Part shown: one piece after another, positions 1 through 6,863 of the stretch
Layout: each line of letters starts with the position of its first letter
How positions within the stretch are numbered: the stretch's first letter is position 1
Source of the DNA: a virus
DNA length: 64,000 bases
Virus record (IMG/VR): IMGVR_UViG_3300032331_001766
Location: 1 to 64,000 of that record
Strand: one strand, 5' to 3'
Translations under genes and position numbers: made by a program
Notes under the pieces: model-generated
What the model was told of the DNA's origin: nothing
Seen by the model: the letters and a program-made list of their open reading frames with translations, nothing else
Database searches by the model: none

Positions 1-2
1 GA

Positions 3-83
3 ACAACCCCATCACCTAGTGGTGGAGGTTCCAGTGGAGGGCCAGGCGGCGGAGACCCAAGAATAAGGAGAAGAAAACCATGA
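3..83 (+). CDS. C-terminal end of an upstream gene (partial)
   Basis: The only frame with a believable protein tail reads Gly/Ser/Pro-rich residues and then a basic end (RIRRRKP) before TGA at 81-83. The stop overlaps the next ATG in an ATGA junction, and an AAGGAG ribosome binding site for the next gene lies inside this tail. Function cannot be judged from about 26 residues. A flexible Gly-rich end is common in phage virion and lysis proteins. Confidence 0.5.
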   Translation, partial: TTPSPSGGGSSGGPGGGDPRIRRRKP

Positions 84-262
84 TAACAATGATAAAGAAA
101 GTAATGCAAGATATGATTGATCAGTTATGGACTCTGCTAGGCATGTTTATTGCTTGGGTTGTCCTAGATGGGTCAGCAAAAACAATTGTTGGATATGCAA
201 TTATATGTACTTTAGTTGCATGGGCAGTAACATATCCAATCAGAAATAGAGAGGACAAATAA
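80..262 (+). CDS. small two-TM membrane protein, holin candidate
   Basis: This 60-residue protein has two hydrophobic stretches (about residues 16-30 and 36-53) joined by a short DGSAKT turn and ends in a charged tail (RNREDK). Its start overlaps the previous stop and its stop overlaps the next ATG, so it belongs to a compact operon. Size, two membrane spans and pairing with another small hydrophobic protein fit a holin or holin partner. No lysin lies next to it, so the lysis role is inferred from form only. Confidence 0.55.
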   Translation: MITMIKKVMQDMIDQLWTLLGMFIAWVVLDGSAKTIVGYAIICTLVAWAVTYPIRNREDK

Positions 263-552
263 TGTCAAAATCAAATATTCAAGAACCATCACATGTTGGT
301 GGAGGAGCGATTGCAAGCATCAATAATATTGTAGCTAGAATTATTGCTGTATTTGCAGCATCTGGTTTATCAGTAATTGGAGCGGGTGCAGTTGTTGGAA
401 TTAGCACAGCAAAGGCAGTTATATTGGCAGGAACTCTTGGAGTTGCTACAGTAATTGAAAAGCTTGCTCGTGGATTTTTAGATGATGGTAAATTAACTGT
501 AGAAGAAATTAATGCAGCATTTACAGCAGTAGATAAAAAAGCTGCTAAATAA
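262..552 (+). CDS. small membrane protein with EF-hand-like tail, holin-like
   Basis: The 96-residue protein has a Gly/Ala-rich hydrophobic middle (about residues 20-65, enough for two membrane passes). Its C-terminal segment, DDGKLTVEEINAAF, resembles half an EF-hand loop. The start overlaps the stop of the preceding membrane protein (TAATG). The gene at 31064 encodes a second small membrane protein with a clearer EF-hand, so there may be two calcium-linked holin-like proteins. Function is inferred from architecture only. Confidence 0.5.
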   Translation: MSKSNIQEPSHVGGGAIASINNIVARIIAVFAASGLSVIGAGAVVGISTAKAVILAGTLGVATVIEKLARGFLDDGKLTVEEINAAFTAVDKKAAK

Positions 553-567
553 TGGTATACTAGTACT

Positions 568-711
568 ATGAATACTTACAAGGTCAAATTAAGCGTAGAA
601 GTAGAAATCGATGCATTCGATGAGACAGACGCTAAAGACTACATTACAGATATATTTAATATCGATGATGAAATAAAAAGTGTAAATATCGTTAAAATAC
701 AACAAAAATAA
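568..711 (+). CDS. small acidic protein, leaderless start
   Basis: The 47-codon frame begins MNTYKVKLSVEVEIDAFDE. TATACT at 556-561 stands exactly six bases before the ATG and there is no ribosome binding site. This is the leaderless arrangement seen at many other genes here. The alternating hydrophobic and charged start suggests a beta strand, and its form resembles small phage proteins of the VEVEIDAFDETDA type. No function is recognised. Confidence 0.55.
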   Translation: MNTYKVKLSVEVEIDAFDETDAKDYITDIFNIDDEIKSVNIVKIQQK

Positions 712-725
712 ATATCTAAATATCA

Positions 726-755
726 TTGACAGAGCCGCAGTTTTACGTGTATAAT
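726..755 (+). promoter_or_regulatory. promoter of tRNA-Asn
   Basis: TTGACA at 726-731 and TATAAT at 750-755 are 18 bases apart, close to sigma70/SigA consensus, 28 bases upstream of the tRNA. The -10 lies in the loop of a potential hairpin (CCGCAGT near 734, ACTGCGG near 767), so part of the leader could fold. Confidence 0.7.
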
Positions 756-782
756 AATACATAGAGACTGCGGTTTCTTCTT

Positions 783-855
783 TGGTCCATAGCTCAGTTG
801 GTAGAGCGCCGAACTGTTAATTCGGATGTCCCAGGATCGAGCCCTGGTGGACCAG
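783..855 (+). tRNA. tRNA-Asn (GTT)
   Basis: Full cloverleaf: acceptor TGGTCCA pairs with TGGACCA, and the anticodon stem CCGAA/TTCGG encloses loop CTGTTAA with anticodon GTT. The T arm and D arm (GCTC/GAGC) are intact. Discriminator base is G and CCA is not encoded, so host CCA-adding enzyme would finish it. Confidence 0.93.
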
Positions 856-891
856 CGAAAATCTAGGCGGACTTACTAGATAGGAAAGACA

Positions 892-1125
892 TTGTTAAAT
901 CTAACACTAAAAGGTGTAGATGTATTTATAAAGAAGTCTATTACAAAGACGCAGGAATCCTTCTGGGACAACTATGATCTTGTTATATGGAAAAAAGATA
1001 AAGGCGGCTATACAAACATAAAAGGTTTGTTTAGGAAAGATGAATGGGGAACTGCAGAAAAAATTTCTGTAGATAACGACGGAATCTGGAAGCTGCCTGC
1101 TAAATATGTCAAATATTTTAAATGA
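892..1125 (+). CDS. hypothetical protein, TTG start
   Basis: The 77-residue protein is basic and aromatic-rich (FWDNYDLVIWKKDKGG). A GGAAAG sequence five bases upstream supports the TTG start; no in-frame ATG is available near the 5' end. It overlaps the start of the WhiB gene by 20 bases, which suggests translational coupling. I do not recognise the family. Confidence 0.55.
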   Translation: MLNLTLKGVDVFIKKSITKTQESFWDNYDLVIWKKDKGGYTNIKGLFRKDEWGTAEKISVDNDGIWKLPAKYVKYFK

Positions 1126-1417
1126 TTTAGGTATAGATAAACAAGAGTTTGAATGGTTTGATCTTGCGATATGTAGAGGCATGGACACAAACCTGTTCTT
1201 TGAAAAATATGAAACAGATGTAAACATTGCCAAAAGCATTGACGAGGCCTGCTTAAGTTGCCCAGTTGCAAAAATGTGCTATGAATCTGGAGTAGAAAAT
1301 AATGAGTATGGAGTTTGGGGCGGAGTTTATTTAAACTCTGGATCAGTTGATAACAGCAAAAATACACACAAGACTCCAGACATATGGAAGAGGATTAAAA
1401 AGCATAATGGAAAATAA
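1106..1417 (+). CDS. WhiB-family [4Fe-4S] transcriptional regulator
   Basis: Cysteines at residues 23, 49, 52 and 58 follow the C-X25-C-X2-C-X5-C pattern of Wbl proteins, and the diagnostic GVWGG turn is at 69-73. Known Wbl proteins bind an iron-sulphur cluster and dock on region 4 of the primary sigma factor to redirect promoter choice. Actinophages often carry one. At 103 residues it has normal size with a basic C-terminus (IWKRIKKHNGK). It could help read the odd - strand promoters described below, but that link is inference. Confidence 0.9.
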   Translation: MSNILNDLGIDKQEFEWFDLAICRGMDTNLFFEKYETDVNIAKSIDEACLSCPVAKMCYESGVENNEYGVWGGVYLNSGSVDNSKNTHKTPDIWKRIKKHNGK

Positions 1418-1709
1418 TCACTTCAAGCATGGAATAAATCAATGGAATGGTGAGCCAAATAAGCCAGTATTCTACACCGTAGAAATGGCAAAAAGAATTA
1501 GGGAAATCCCTAAGCCAAACCTACTACTAATGGACATTGCACAATATCCAGATTTTATTGCAGTTAGATTGTATGAGGATAACTTTATTCAATTTGATGG
1601 GTCAGCAAAAGAACGTGTAATAGACTATGTAAATAAGGTTAAGAAGCTGATTGAGTCCTATGGTGTGCGTTGTGAATTAGAGGGGGTGCCAGGTGCGAGA
1701 GTACTATGA
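1407..1709 (+). CDS. hypothetical protein
   Basis: The preferred start is the ATG at 1407 (MENNHFKHG), which overlaps the end of the whiB-like gene. A longer frame from 1347 would overlap it by 70 bases and is less likely. The protein is about 100 residues with an AVRLYEDNFIQFDGSAKERV segment typical of a small alpha/beta fold. No family recognised. The next gene overlaps its 3' end. Confidence 0.55.
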   Translation: MENNHFKHGINQWNGEPNKPVFYTVEMAKRIREIPKPNLLLMDIAQYPDFIAVRLYEDNFIQFDGSAKERVIDYVNKVKKLIESYGVRCELEGVPGARVL

Positions 1710-1890
1710 CAGAATAGCTATAGCCTATATACATGATTTAAATGTATATGGGACGGTAGAAAAACTCGGGGTTTACGCATCTGTGGTAAAATATAGACTA
1801 GAAGATAAAGATATTGAAGAAACTCTAAATAATGAAGATTTCGTTATTGTGGATGAAATTGTGTTTGAACATGTTGAGGAAGATAACTAA
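1693..1890 (+). CDS. hypothetical protein, GTG start
   Basis: A GTG start (MREYYDRIAIAYIHD) follows an AGGGGG ribosome binding site within the end of the previous gene. The 65-residue product resembles a helix-turn-helix-like segment (VYGTVEKLGVYASVVKYRLE) and then an acidic tail (FEHVEEDN). The helix-turn-helix idea is weak. The stop overlaps the next start. Confidence 0.55.
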   Translation: MREYYDRIAIAYIHDLNVYGTVEKLGVYASVVKYRLEDKDIEETLNNEDFVIVDEIVFEHVEEDN

Positions 1891-2126
1891 TGGAAAAAAT
1901 ACTGTGCTATTCTTGTAATAAGCCAAAGAATCAGCTTAATGCTAAGAAATCAATGCTTTTGCCAATAACTTTATTGATGTGCGAAACATGCATTACATCT
2001 AAGTTTGAGCCACGCTGGGTAGTCATTTTATCTGGCAGACAACATGGATCAGAATCTGTTAGAGATTTTGTATTAAAAAAGAGATATGTTGGTTCAGATA
2101 TTTCTGCATCAGAATTGTTGCTTTAA
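1890..2126 (+). CDS. small zinc-ribbon protein
   Basis: The 78-residue protein has two CxxC knuckles (CYSC at residues 5-8, CETC at 31-34), which should bind one zinc. The rest (FEPRWVVILSGRQHGSESV) is shared in style with small actinophage proteins. The start overlaps the previous stop (TAATG). The partner, DNA or protein, is unknown. Confidence 0.65.
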   Translation: MEKILCYSCNKPKNQLNAKKSMLLPITLLMCETCITSKFEPRWVVILSGRQHGSESVRDFVLKKRYVGSDISASELLL

Positions 2127-2198
2127 GTCAACTAAAAGTAATTACTTAATAATTTATTAATTTACATTATAATTATTACTCAAGTATAATTAGTTATT

Positions 2199-2486
2199 AT
2201 GCGTATGAACCCTTTACAATGGATAGTCTTGTCTGCAGCAGCTGCTGCTGGAGTAGGATATTTTGCTAGACTATTTTTTAAAATAGTAAAGACTTGGTAT
2301 ACATTTATTGAGGACTGGTACGGATCAGATGAAAAGCCTGGAATTGTTGAAAGATTAAATGATGGCCAGGATCATTTTAATAAAATAGATACAGAACTTG
2401 CAACAATAAAAGCTGAATTATTTAATAATGGCGGATCATCATTGCGTGATGCAATTGATCGAATTGAAAAAAATACAAATAAATAG
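2199..2486 (+). CDS. membrane-anchored coiled-coil protein
   Basis: An N-terminal hydrophobic span (about residues 7-30, with SAAAAAGVGYFA) is followed by a helical, charged region that could form a coiled coil (ERLNDGQDHFNKIDTELATI). The layout is like spanin or holin-associated proteins of actinophages. TATAAT lies eight bases before the ATG and no ribosome binding site is present, so the start is probably leaderless. It sits among accessory genes, so a lysis role is only a guess. Confidence 0.6.
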   Translation: MRMNPLQWIVLSAAAAAGVGYFARLFFKIVKTWYTFIEDWYGSDEKPGIVERLNDGQDHFNKIDTELATIKAELFNNGGSSLRDAIDRIEKNTNK

Positions 2487-2526
2487 CCTACTAGACCTTC
2501 GAATTTATAAATAGTATACTTATATT

Positions 2527-3084
2527 ATGACTTGTATTGTTGCTATTGCCCAAAATGGTGTTGTTTACATGGGATCAGACCATGCTGCATCTGACGATAA
2601 AACTGGATGGATACTTTCACGCAAAGAACCAAAAGTTTTTAAAAATGGTCAATACGGAATTGCTTTTACAGATTCATTTCGTATGGGACAAATTTTGCAA
2701 TACATGTGGACTCCACCAAAATATACACCAACTAAAACTAATTCTGGATTAGATAAATTTATGAGAACTAAGTTTATTGATTCCGTCAAGGTTGCATTTA
2801 AGGATCATGGATACGGAAGTGTTGGCTCTTCATCAGAAGAAGATACTGGTGGAATTTTTATTGTTGGAGTATGCGGAAGACTCTTTACTGTAGACGAAGA
2901 CTTTCATGTTGGAGAAAACATTGTTAACTACATGGCAGAAGGAAGCGGCGGACAGCTTGCATTAGGCGCATTACATGCAACAAAAAATCAAAAGAATCCT
3001 AAGCTAAGACTAAAAGCAGCGCTAGAAGCGGCAACTGAATTTAATATGAGCGTAGCAGCACCCTATACATACATCCAAGTTTAG
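2527..3084 (+). CDS. proteasome/HslV-like Ntn hydrolase
   Basis: The start MTCIVAIAQNGVVYMGSD resembles the N-terminal strands of proteasome beta subunits and HslV (TTxVxxxxxGxVxxxGD). Loss of Met would leave Thr2 (or the neighbouring Cys3) as an N-terminal nucleophile. Length, 185 residues, is normal for HslV-like proteins. A Gly-rich SGGQLALGALHA segment fits the family's GSGG(x)xA stretch. TATACT six bases before ATG gives a leaderless start, which places Thr2 directly after the initiator. The substrate is unknown; actinobacterial hosts carry proteasome systems it might imitate or disrupt. Confidence 0.7.
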   Translation: MTCIVAIAQNGVVYMGSDHAASDDKTGWILSRKEPKVFKNGQYGIAFTDSFRMGQILQYMWTPPKYTPTKTNSGLDKFMRTKFIDSVKVAFKDHGYGSVGSSSEEDTGGIFIVGVCGRLFTVDEDFHVGENIVNYMAEGSGGQLALGALHATKNQKNPKLRLKAALEAATEFNMSVAAPYTYIQV

Positions 3085-3098
3085 TGTATAATTAAGAT

Positions 3099-3419
3099 AT
3101 GAAATGGCTAAATAGATTATCTGCTCTAGTTTTTGCATTAATTTCTGCAAAAGGTTTAATGTTATTCCTAGATAAATATGAGTTTTTAGTATTTGATAAG
3201 AAAAATCTTCAAGAGTACGAATATAAAGATGAAAACAATATTAAAGAAGGCATTGATTTTAGAGGTCAGCCATCGCATGTTTGTATATGTGGTTCCGAAA
3301 TTTGGAACGTAAAGGTTGTTTTTGAAGATCATGAGATAGCAACGTACTTCCTAGACATGGAATGTGCACACTGTGGCAGTTTAGCTACAGCCCCGACCCC
3401 AGTAGATAAAGAGATATAA
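3099..3419 (+). CDS. membrane-anchored zinc-ribbon protein
   Basis: The 106-residue protein has a hydrophobic N-terminus (residues 8-25) followed by a zinc-ribbon pattern: CIC at about residue 62 and CAHC about 30 residues later. TATAAT precedes the ATG by six bases, a leaderless arrangement. It could be a membrane-tethered zinc protein. No function recognised. Confidence 0.6.
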   Translation: MKWLNRLSALVFALISAKGLMLFLDKYEFLVFDKKNLQEYEYKDENNIKEGIDFRGQPSHVCICGSEIWNVKVVFEDHEIATYFLDMECAHCGSLATAPTPVDKEI

Positions 3420-3590
3420 ATGAGAAAGTCAGAAAGATTAAGATTACTTGAAATGCAAATGGTTCGCATGGAGATGCTTGTTGAGTTATATTCACAAACT
3501 TTAAATAACTTATTGGAATCTCAAGGAATGCAAACTCCAGAGGTAGACTCTGGTAAGTGGTATTCAAAAAAAGCCAAAGAAACCCCTTGA
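3420..3590 (+). CDS. small helical protein
   Basis: A 56-codon frame begins one base after the previous stop (MRKSERLRLLEMQMVRME). It is Met- and Leu-rich and predicted fully helical, probably a short coiled coil, with a basic end (WYSKKAKETP). Its TGA stop sits inside the -35 box of the next gene's promoter. Function unknown. Confidence 0.6.
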   Translation: MRKSERLRLLEMQMVRMEMLVELYSQTLNNLLESQGMQTPEVDSGKWYSKKAKETP

Positions 3591-3615
3591 CATCCCAATT
3601 CTATTTTAGTAGAAT
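3587..3615 (+). promoter_or_regulatory. consensus promoter of the subtilase gene
   Basis: TTGACA at 3587-3592 and TAGAAT at 3610-3615 are separated by 17 bases. The ATG at 3623 follows seven bases later, so the transcript should be leaderless. Confidence 0.75.
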
Positions 3616-3622
3616 TCATTAC

Positions 3623-4564
3623 ATGAACAAAAAATATATCACTGGCCTATTGGCCCTAACACTAATTATACCTGCAACATCAAATGCTGCAACGTTATCT
3701 AATAAGACCATTACTGGTCCAACAATTGCTATTTTAGATACAGCAATTGACACGTCTATTCCACAACTTCAGGGTAAAGTTATTTATGAAGCATGTATAA
3801 CAGAATGGGGCGGATGTGCTGGAGGAGTCTTTCAGGCGGAAGGACCAGGATCTGCATCATTGCCAAAGGATGTAATCTCAAAAAATGGTTTTGATCATGG
3901 AACGCAAATGTCTTCGGTGGCAGTTCAAACCAATTCAAATGTTAATATTGTTTTTGTTAAAATTGTTGGAACAAGCAGACTAGGTTTGCGACAACCAGTA
4001 GGTGAAAAAAGTGTTAATAATGCACTACAATGGATTATTGATAATAAAGATAAGTTTAATATTCAATCAGTAGCAATGTCACAAGGCCACCACAACCTCG
4101 GTGCTGCTGGTACAGATTACTGCCCAAAGACACCTAATACCCAGTTGCTAATTGATAAGCTAAAATCTTCAGATGTGCCTGTATTTTTTCCAACAGGAAA
4201 CATTGTTCCTGCAGATACATCTAGAATTGATTGGCCTGCATGTATTCCAAATTCAATTGCTGTAGGCGCAATATTGCCAGCAGGAGAAGTTGCTGTTTAC
4301 AGTAATTATGATGCTAATCTCACAGACTTTGTTGCACTTGGAACAATGAAAACTGCAACTGTTGGTGGTGCAATTGTACCAATTGCTGGAACATCCGCTG
4401 CAAACATTGTTGCAGCAACCAATTGGGCAACACTTAAGAGTGCAAAACCAAATTTAACTTATGATCAACTATACTCATTGTTATCATCAACTGCAAAAAT
4501 TACAAAGAATTCTAAGGTTACTGGAGCCAAGCTAATTGATATTAAGGCAGCGCTAAATGGCTAA
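3623..4564 (+). CDS. secreted S8 subtilisin-like serine protease
   Basis: The start at 3623 is chosen because a consensus promoter ends seven bases upstream and the first 22 residues form a signal peptide (MNKKYITGLLALTLIIPATS, then NA-A). The catalytic triad is visible: Asp39 (ILDTAID), His92 (DHGTQ) and Ser258 (AGTSAAN), with the oxyanion Asn193 (PTGN). The mature enzyme, about 290 residues, lacks an obvious propeptide. A secreted protease is unusual cargo for a phage; it might cleave host surface proteins, mature a virion protein, or act in lysis or superinfection exclusion. Substrate unknown. Confidence 0.85.
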   Translation: MNKKYITGLLALTLIIPATSNAATLSNKTITGPTIAILDTAIDTSIPQLQGKVIYEACITEWGGCAGGVFQAEGPGSASLPKDVISKNGFDHGTQMSSVAVQTNSNVNIVFVKIVGTSRLGLRQPVGEKSVNNALQWIIDNKDKFNIQSVAMSQGHHNLGAAGTDYCPKTPNTQLLIDKLKSSDVPVFFPTGNIVPADTSRIDWPACIPNSIAVGAILPAGEVAVYSNYDANLTDFVALGTMKTATVGGAIVPIAGTSAANIVAATNWATLKSAKPNLTYDQLYSLLSSTAKITKNSKVTGAKLIDIKAALNG

Positions 4565-4763
4565 CATGACTGTATTAGAAGAAATCATTAAACAGATTGG
4601 CGAAGAGCTATATCAAAAATGGTACAACGGTTTAGCAGTTGAGGATAGAACAGAAGAATCTTCAAAGGCAATGTCTGTTAATGCTGGAGAAACTGCATTG
4701 TGGGTTATTCAAACATTTATGAATAAGTTTAATGACGCAGCGGAAGAATTAAAAGATAAATGA
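4557..4763 (+). CDS. small helical protein
   Basis: The start overlaps the end of the subtilase gene by eight bases, and the stop overlaps the thioredoxin start (ATGA). The 68 residues are helical and acidic (MANMTVLEEIIKQIGEELY). A second Met at residue 4 could also be the start. Function unknown; the overlaps argue for one transcript from the subtilase to at least 5253. Confidence 0.6.
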   Translation: MANMTVLEEIIKQIGEELYQKWYNGLAVEDRTEESSKAMSVNAGETALWVIQTFMNKFNDAAEELKDK

Positions 4764-5062
4764 TCATTACTGATAAATCATTTGATAATGAGATTGCATC
4801 ACATGATGTTGTCCTAGTAGATTTTTGGGCAGAATGGTGCGGACCATGTAAAAAAATATCTCCAATTCTAGATGAGATTTCTAATGAGCGTGGGCTTTGG
4901 GTCGGAAAGTTAAATGTTGATGAGAATCCTATAAAAACACAGGAATTCTCTGTCAATTCTATTCCAACTATGGTATTATTCAAGGGTGGGAAACCAGTAA
5001 AGACAATTATTGGAGCCAAGCCAAAGCATGTGTTGCTAGAGGAACTATCTGAATGGATATAG
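4760..5062 (+). CDS. thioredoxin
   Basis: A complete 100-residue thioredoxin fold with the WCGPC active site (Cys27, Cys30), the buried Asp21 in VDFWAEW, and the cis-proline turn SIPTM near residue 73. It reduces disulphides in the cytoplasm. The window also encodes a class II ribonucleotide reductase (28132-30066) whose C-terminal cysteines need such a donor, so supplying electrons for dNTP synthesis is a sensible role. ATGA overlap with the previous gene. Confidence 0.92.
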   Translation: MIITDKSFDNEIASHDVVLVDFWAEWCGPCKKISPILDEISNERGLWVGKLNVDENPIKTQEFSVNSIPTMVLFKGGKPVKTIIGAKPKHVLLEELSEWI

Positions 5063-5253
5063 AATTTGATTCAGAAGATGTTAGTCATTTAGAGTTTGAA
5101 ATATGGCTTAAGAATGGCTATGACCGTGGTTGGGTTTCTGATGTATTTTGTGATACACATGATGGTCCACCAATGTCAGAAGAAGAAATGCAAGAATGGG
5201 AAGAAGGCGGAGATCCCTGCTCGTTTCATGTAAAGATACATGAACTACACTAA
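5053..5253 (+). CDS. acidic small protein
   Basis: This 66-residue, strongly acidic protein (MSEEEMQEWEEGGDPC) overlaps the end of the thioredoxin gene by 10 bases. Two cysteines and three histidines (FCDTHDG, CSFHVKIHELH) could bind metal. The coupling to thioredoxin may mean a redox partner, but that is inference. No family recognised. Confidence 0.6.
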   Translation: MDIEFDSEDVSHLEFEIWLKNGYDRGWVSDVFCDTHDGPPMSEEEMQEWEEGGDPCSFHVKIHELH

Positions 5254-5300
5254 TGTTCTGTACTCATTAAGAGGCAGATTAACTAAGGAGAAAAAATAGA

Positions 5301-6344
5301 ATGAACTCATTCAAGAAAGTATCGCTAATCATCGCTGCAGCCCTGACTAGCACAATGCTTGTATCACCAGCAGCTAACGCAAATGCTGGAACTGTTACCC
5401 TAACGGTGGCGGGAACTGCAGCAACAGGTGGAACAGTAGTAACAACTCCTGTATCACTACCAGTACCAGCAGATAACAGTATCGATGCAGCAGACGCATT
5501 AAAGATTGCTGTAACATCAGTAGATACAGGAACAGTAGTAACAGCAGTTGCAGTAAATGCAACAATTGTACCTGCTCTTGCAACATCAACAGCCCCAGTA
5601 ACTGCATCAAATGGAACATCAACACTTTCAATTGCAACAGGAACTGGAACAGCAGCAGACTTTTATGTCTATACAAAGAGTTCAGCAGTCGGATCGGTAT
5701 CGATTACACGTGCTGGAACAACAACAATTTATTATGTACAAGGCACAGCAGGTGCTTTAAACTCAATCACACTTACTGCACCAACTTCAGGAGCAGCAGG
5801 AACAGCAGCAACACTTAAGGTATCAGGATACGATGTATTTGGTAATCTAAAGAGTGGCGCAACAATTAACACATTGGTATCTTCAAACGGTGTAGCAACA
5901 GCAACAGCGCTTACAACAGATACAGCAACAGCAACTCTAGGCACAAAGGAGCAGGTAGTAACACTTCCAGCTTCAGGCTCAGTAGTTGTTACTGCATACG
6001 CAACAGTTGCAGCAGCAGTAACTGGACTTTCAACACCAGTTGGTGCAGTTACGGCAACAATTACAGTTCGTGATCTTGCAGGAGAACTTGCAGCAAAGAT
6101 TGCAGAACTTGCAGTTGCTAACGCAGCCCTTGCAGCAGAAAAGGCTGGTCGTGCAAACGATTCAGTAGCAGCAGCAGCAGCACTTGCAACAGCAAATGCA
6201 GCAACAGCTAAGGCTAATGCTGAAGCAGCAACATCAAAAGCAGCAGCGGATCTTGCAGCAGCAACTTACAAGGCAGAGTACAACGCTCTTGCTAAGAAGT
6301 GGAACGCTAAGAACCCAAAGGCTAAGGTTGCATTAAAGAAGTAA
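5301..6344 (+). CDS. secreted Ala/Thr-rich surface protein
   Basis: The 347-residue protein has a signal peptide (residues 1-28, MNSFKKVSLIIAAALTS then ANANA). A low-complexity Thr/Val/Ala beta-rich body follows with Ig-like pieces (SYDVFGNLKSGATI-type), then a long Ala-rich coiled coil (about residues 258-330), and it ends KKWNAKNPKAKVALKK. A good AAGGAG ribosome binding site precedes it and a strong terminator follows, so it is a single-gene unit at its 3' end. Actinobacterial surface proteins have similar make-up, so it may be host-derived and could coat the cell surface. The function is unknown. Confidence 0.7.
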   Translation: MNSFKKVSLIIAAALTSTMLVSPAANANAGTVTLTVAGTAATGGTVVTTPVSLPVPADNSIDAADALKIAVTSVDTGTVVTAVAVNATIVPALATSTAPVTASNGTSTLSIATGTGTAADFYVYTKSSAVGSVSITRAGTTTIYYVQGTAGALNSITLTAPTSGAAGTAATLKVSGYDVFGNLKSGATINTLVSSNGVATATALTTDTATATLGTKEQVVTLPASGSVVVTAYATVAAAVTGLSTPVGAVTATITVRDLAGELAAKIAELAVANAALAAEKAGRANDSVAAAAALATANAATAKANAEAATSKAAADLAAATYKAEYNALAKKWNAKNPKAKVALKK

Positions 6345-6356
6345 TTAACTTCAATT

Positions 6357-6392
6357 AAAGGGGCAGGATCTTAGGGTCTTGCCCCTTTAATA
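6357..6392 (+). terminator. intrinsic terminator after the surface protein
   Basis: AAAGGGGCA (6357-6365) pairs with TGCCCCTTT (6380-6388) and a T-rich stretch follows. It closes the transcript of the preceding gene. Confidence 0.8.
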
Positions 6393-6413
6393 TTTAAATG
6401 ATAGAATGGTAAT

Positions 6414-6614
6414 ATGGAATCAACCAAAAGAAGTTTATATAAAACAATATCATGGCACCTATTACATATGTTTATGGTAGCTTTGGTAGCATTTATAGTT
6501 ACAGGTAGCGTTAAAGTGGCTGCCATATTAGCATCAGCAGAATTAGTTTGGGAATCATTTGCATACTTTTTACATGAAAGAGCATGGAATAAATTTGGAG
6601 AAAAGATTAAATAA
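6414..6614 (+). CDS. DUF2061 membrane protein
   Basis: The 66 residues match the DUF2061 pattern: a basic start, KTISWHLLHMFMVALVAFIV as first span, TGSVKVAAILA as second, and the ending YFLHERAWNKFG. DUF2061 proteins are small inner-membrane proteins of unknown role. TAGAAT stands six bases before the ATG, so the gene is probably leaderless. It overlaps the next gene (TAATG). Confidence 0.8.
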   Translation: MESTKRSLYKTISWHLLHMFMVALVAFIVTGSVKVAAILASAELVWESFAYFLHERAWNKFGEKIK

Positions 6615-6757
6615 TGGGAAAACATCACGATAAGATTAAAAAAGCTTTAGAGCAAAGAATTGCAGCGACGCCAAATGGCGCTGGTTTTAAGAAACCAGGA
6701 TCTATGAACAAAAAGAAAACTGGCTACAGGGGCCAAACGGCACGTGGCTCAAAGTAA
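6614..6757 (+). CDS. small basic protein
   Basis: A 47-residue Lys/Arg/Gly-rich protein (MGKHHDKIKKALEQRIAA; ending TGYRGQTARGSK). The charge suggests nucleic acid contact. The start overlaps the DUF2061 stop, and the next GTG lies inside its 3' end. Confidence 0.55.
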   Translation: MGKHHDKIKKALEQRIAATPNGAGFKKPGSMNKKKTGYRGQTARGSK

Positions 6758-6863
6758 TTGTGAAGTAAAAGATTGTCAGCTTGAAGCTAAATATATTACT
6801 TCAACTGAAAGCAAATATTTAAAAGTTTGCGAACAACATTGGCATGAAAAGTATAAAAATTGA
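6744..6863 (+). CDS. 39-residue zinc-finger-like protein, GTG start
   Basis: The GTG at 6744 opens a frame with Cys6 and Cys11 and a CEQHWHEKYKN tail, a plausible CCCH zinc site. It overlaps the previous gene by 14 bases and its TGA overlaps the TTG start of the oxygenase gene. Very short, but its placement in an unbroken chain of overlaps supports it. Confidence 0.5.
   Translation: MAQSNCEVKDCQLEAKYITSTESKYLKVCEQHWHEKYKN

Noticed and set aside
907-1367. Two - strand ORFs opposite the WhiB gene
   Set aside because: The + strand has a clear WhiB domain; the antisense frames lack any recognisable domain or start signal.
5395-5944. - strand ORFs opposite the Ala/Thr-rich secreted protein
   Set aside because: Leu- and Val-rich shadows produced by repetitive GCA/ACA codons on the + strand.
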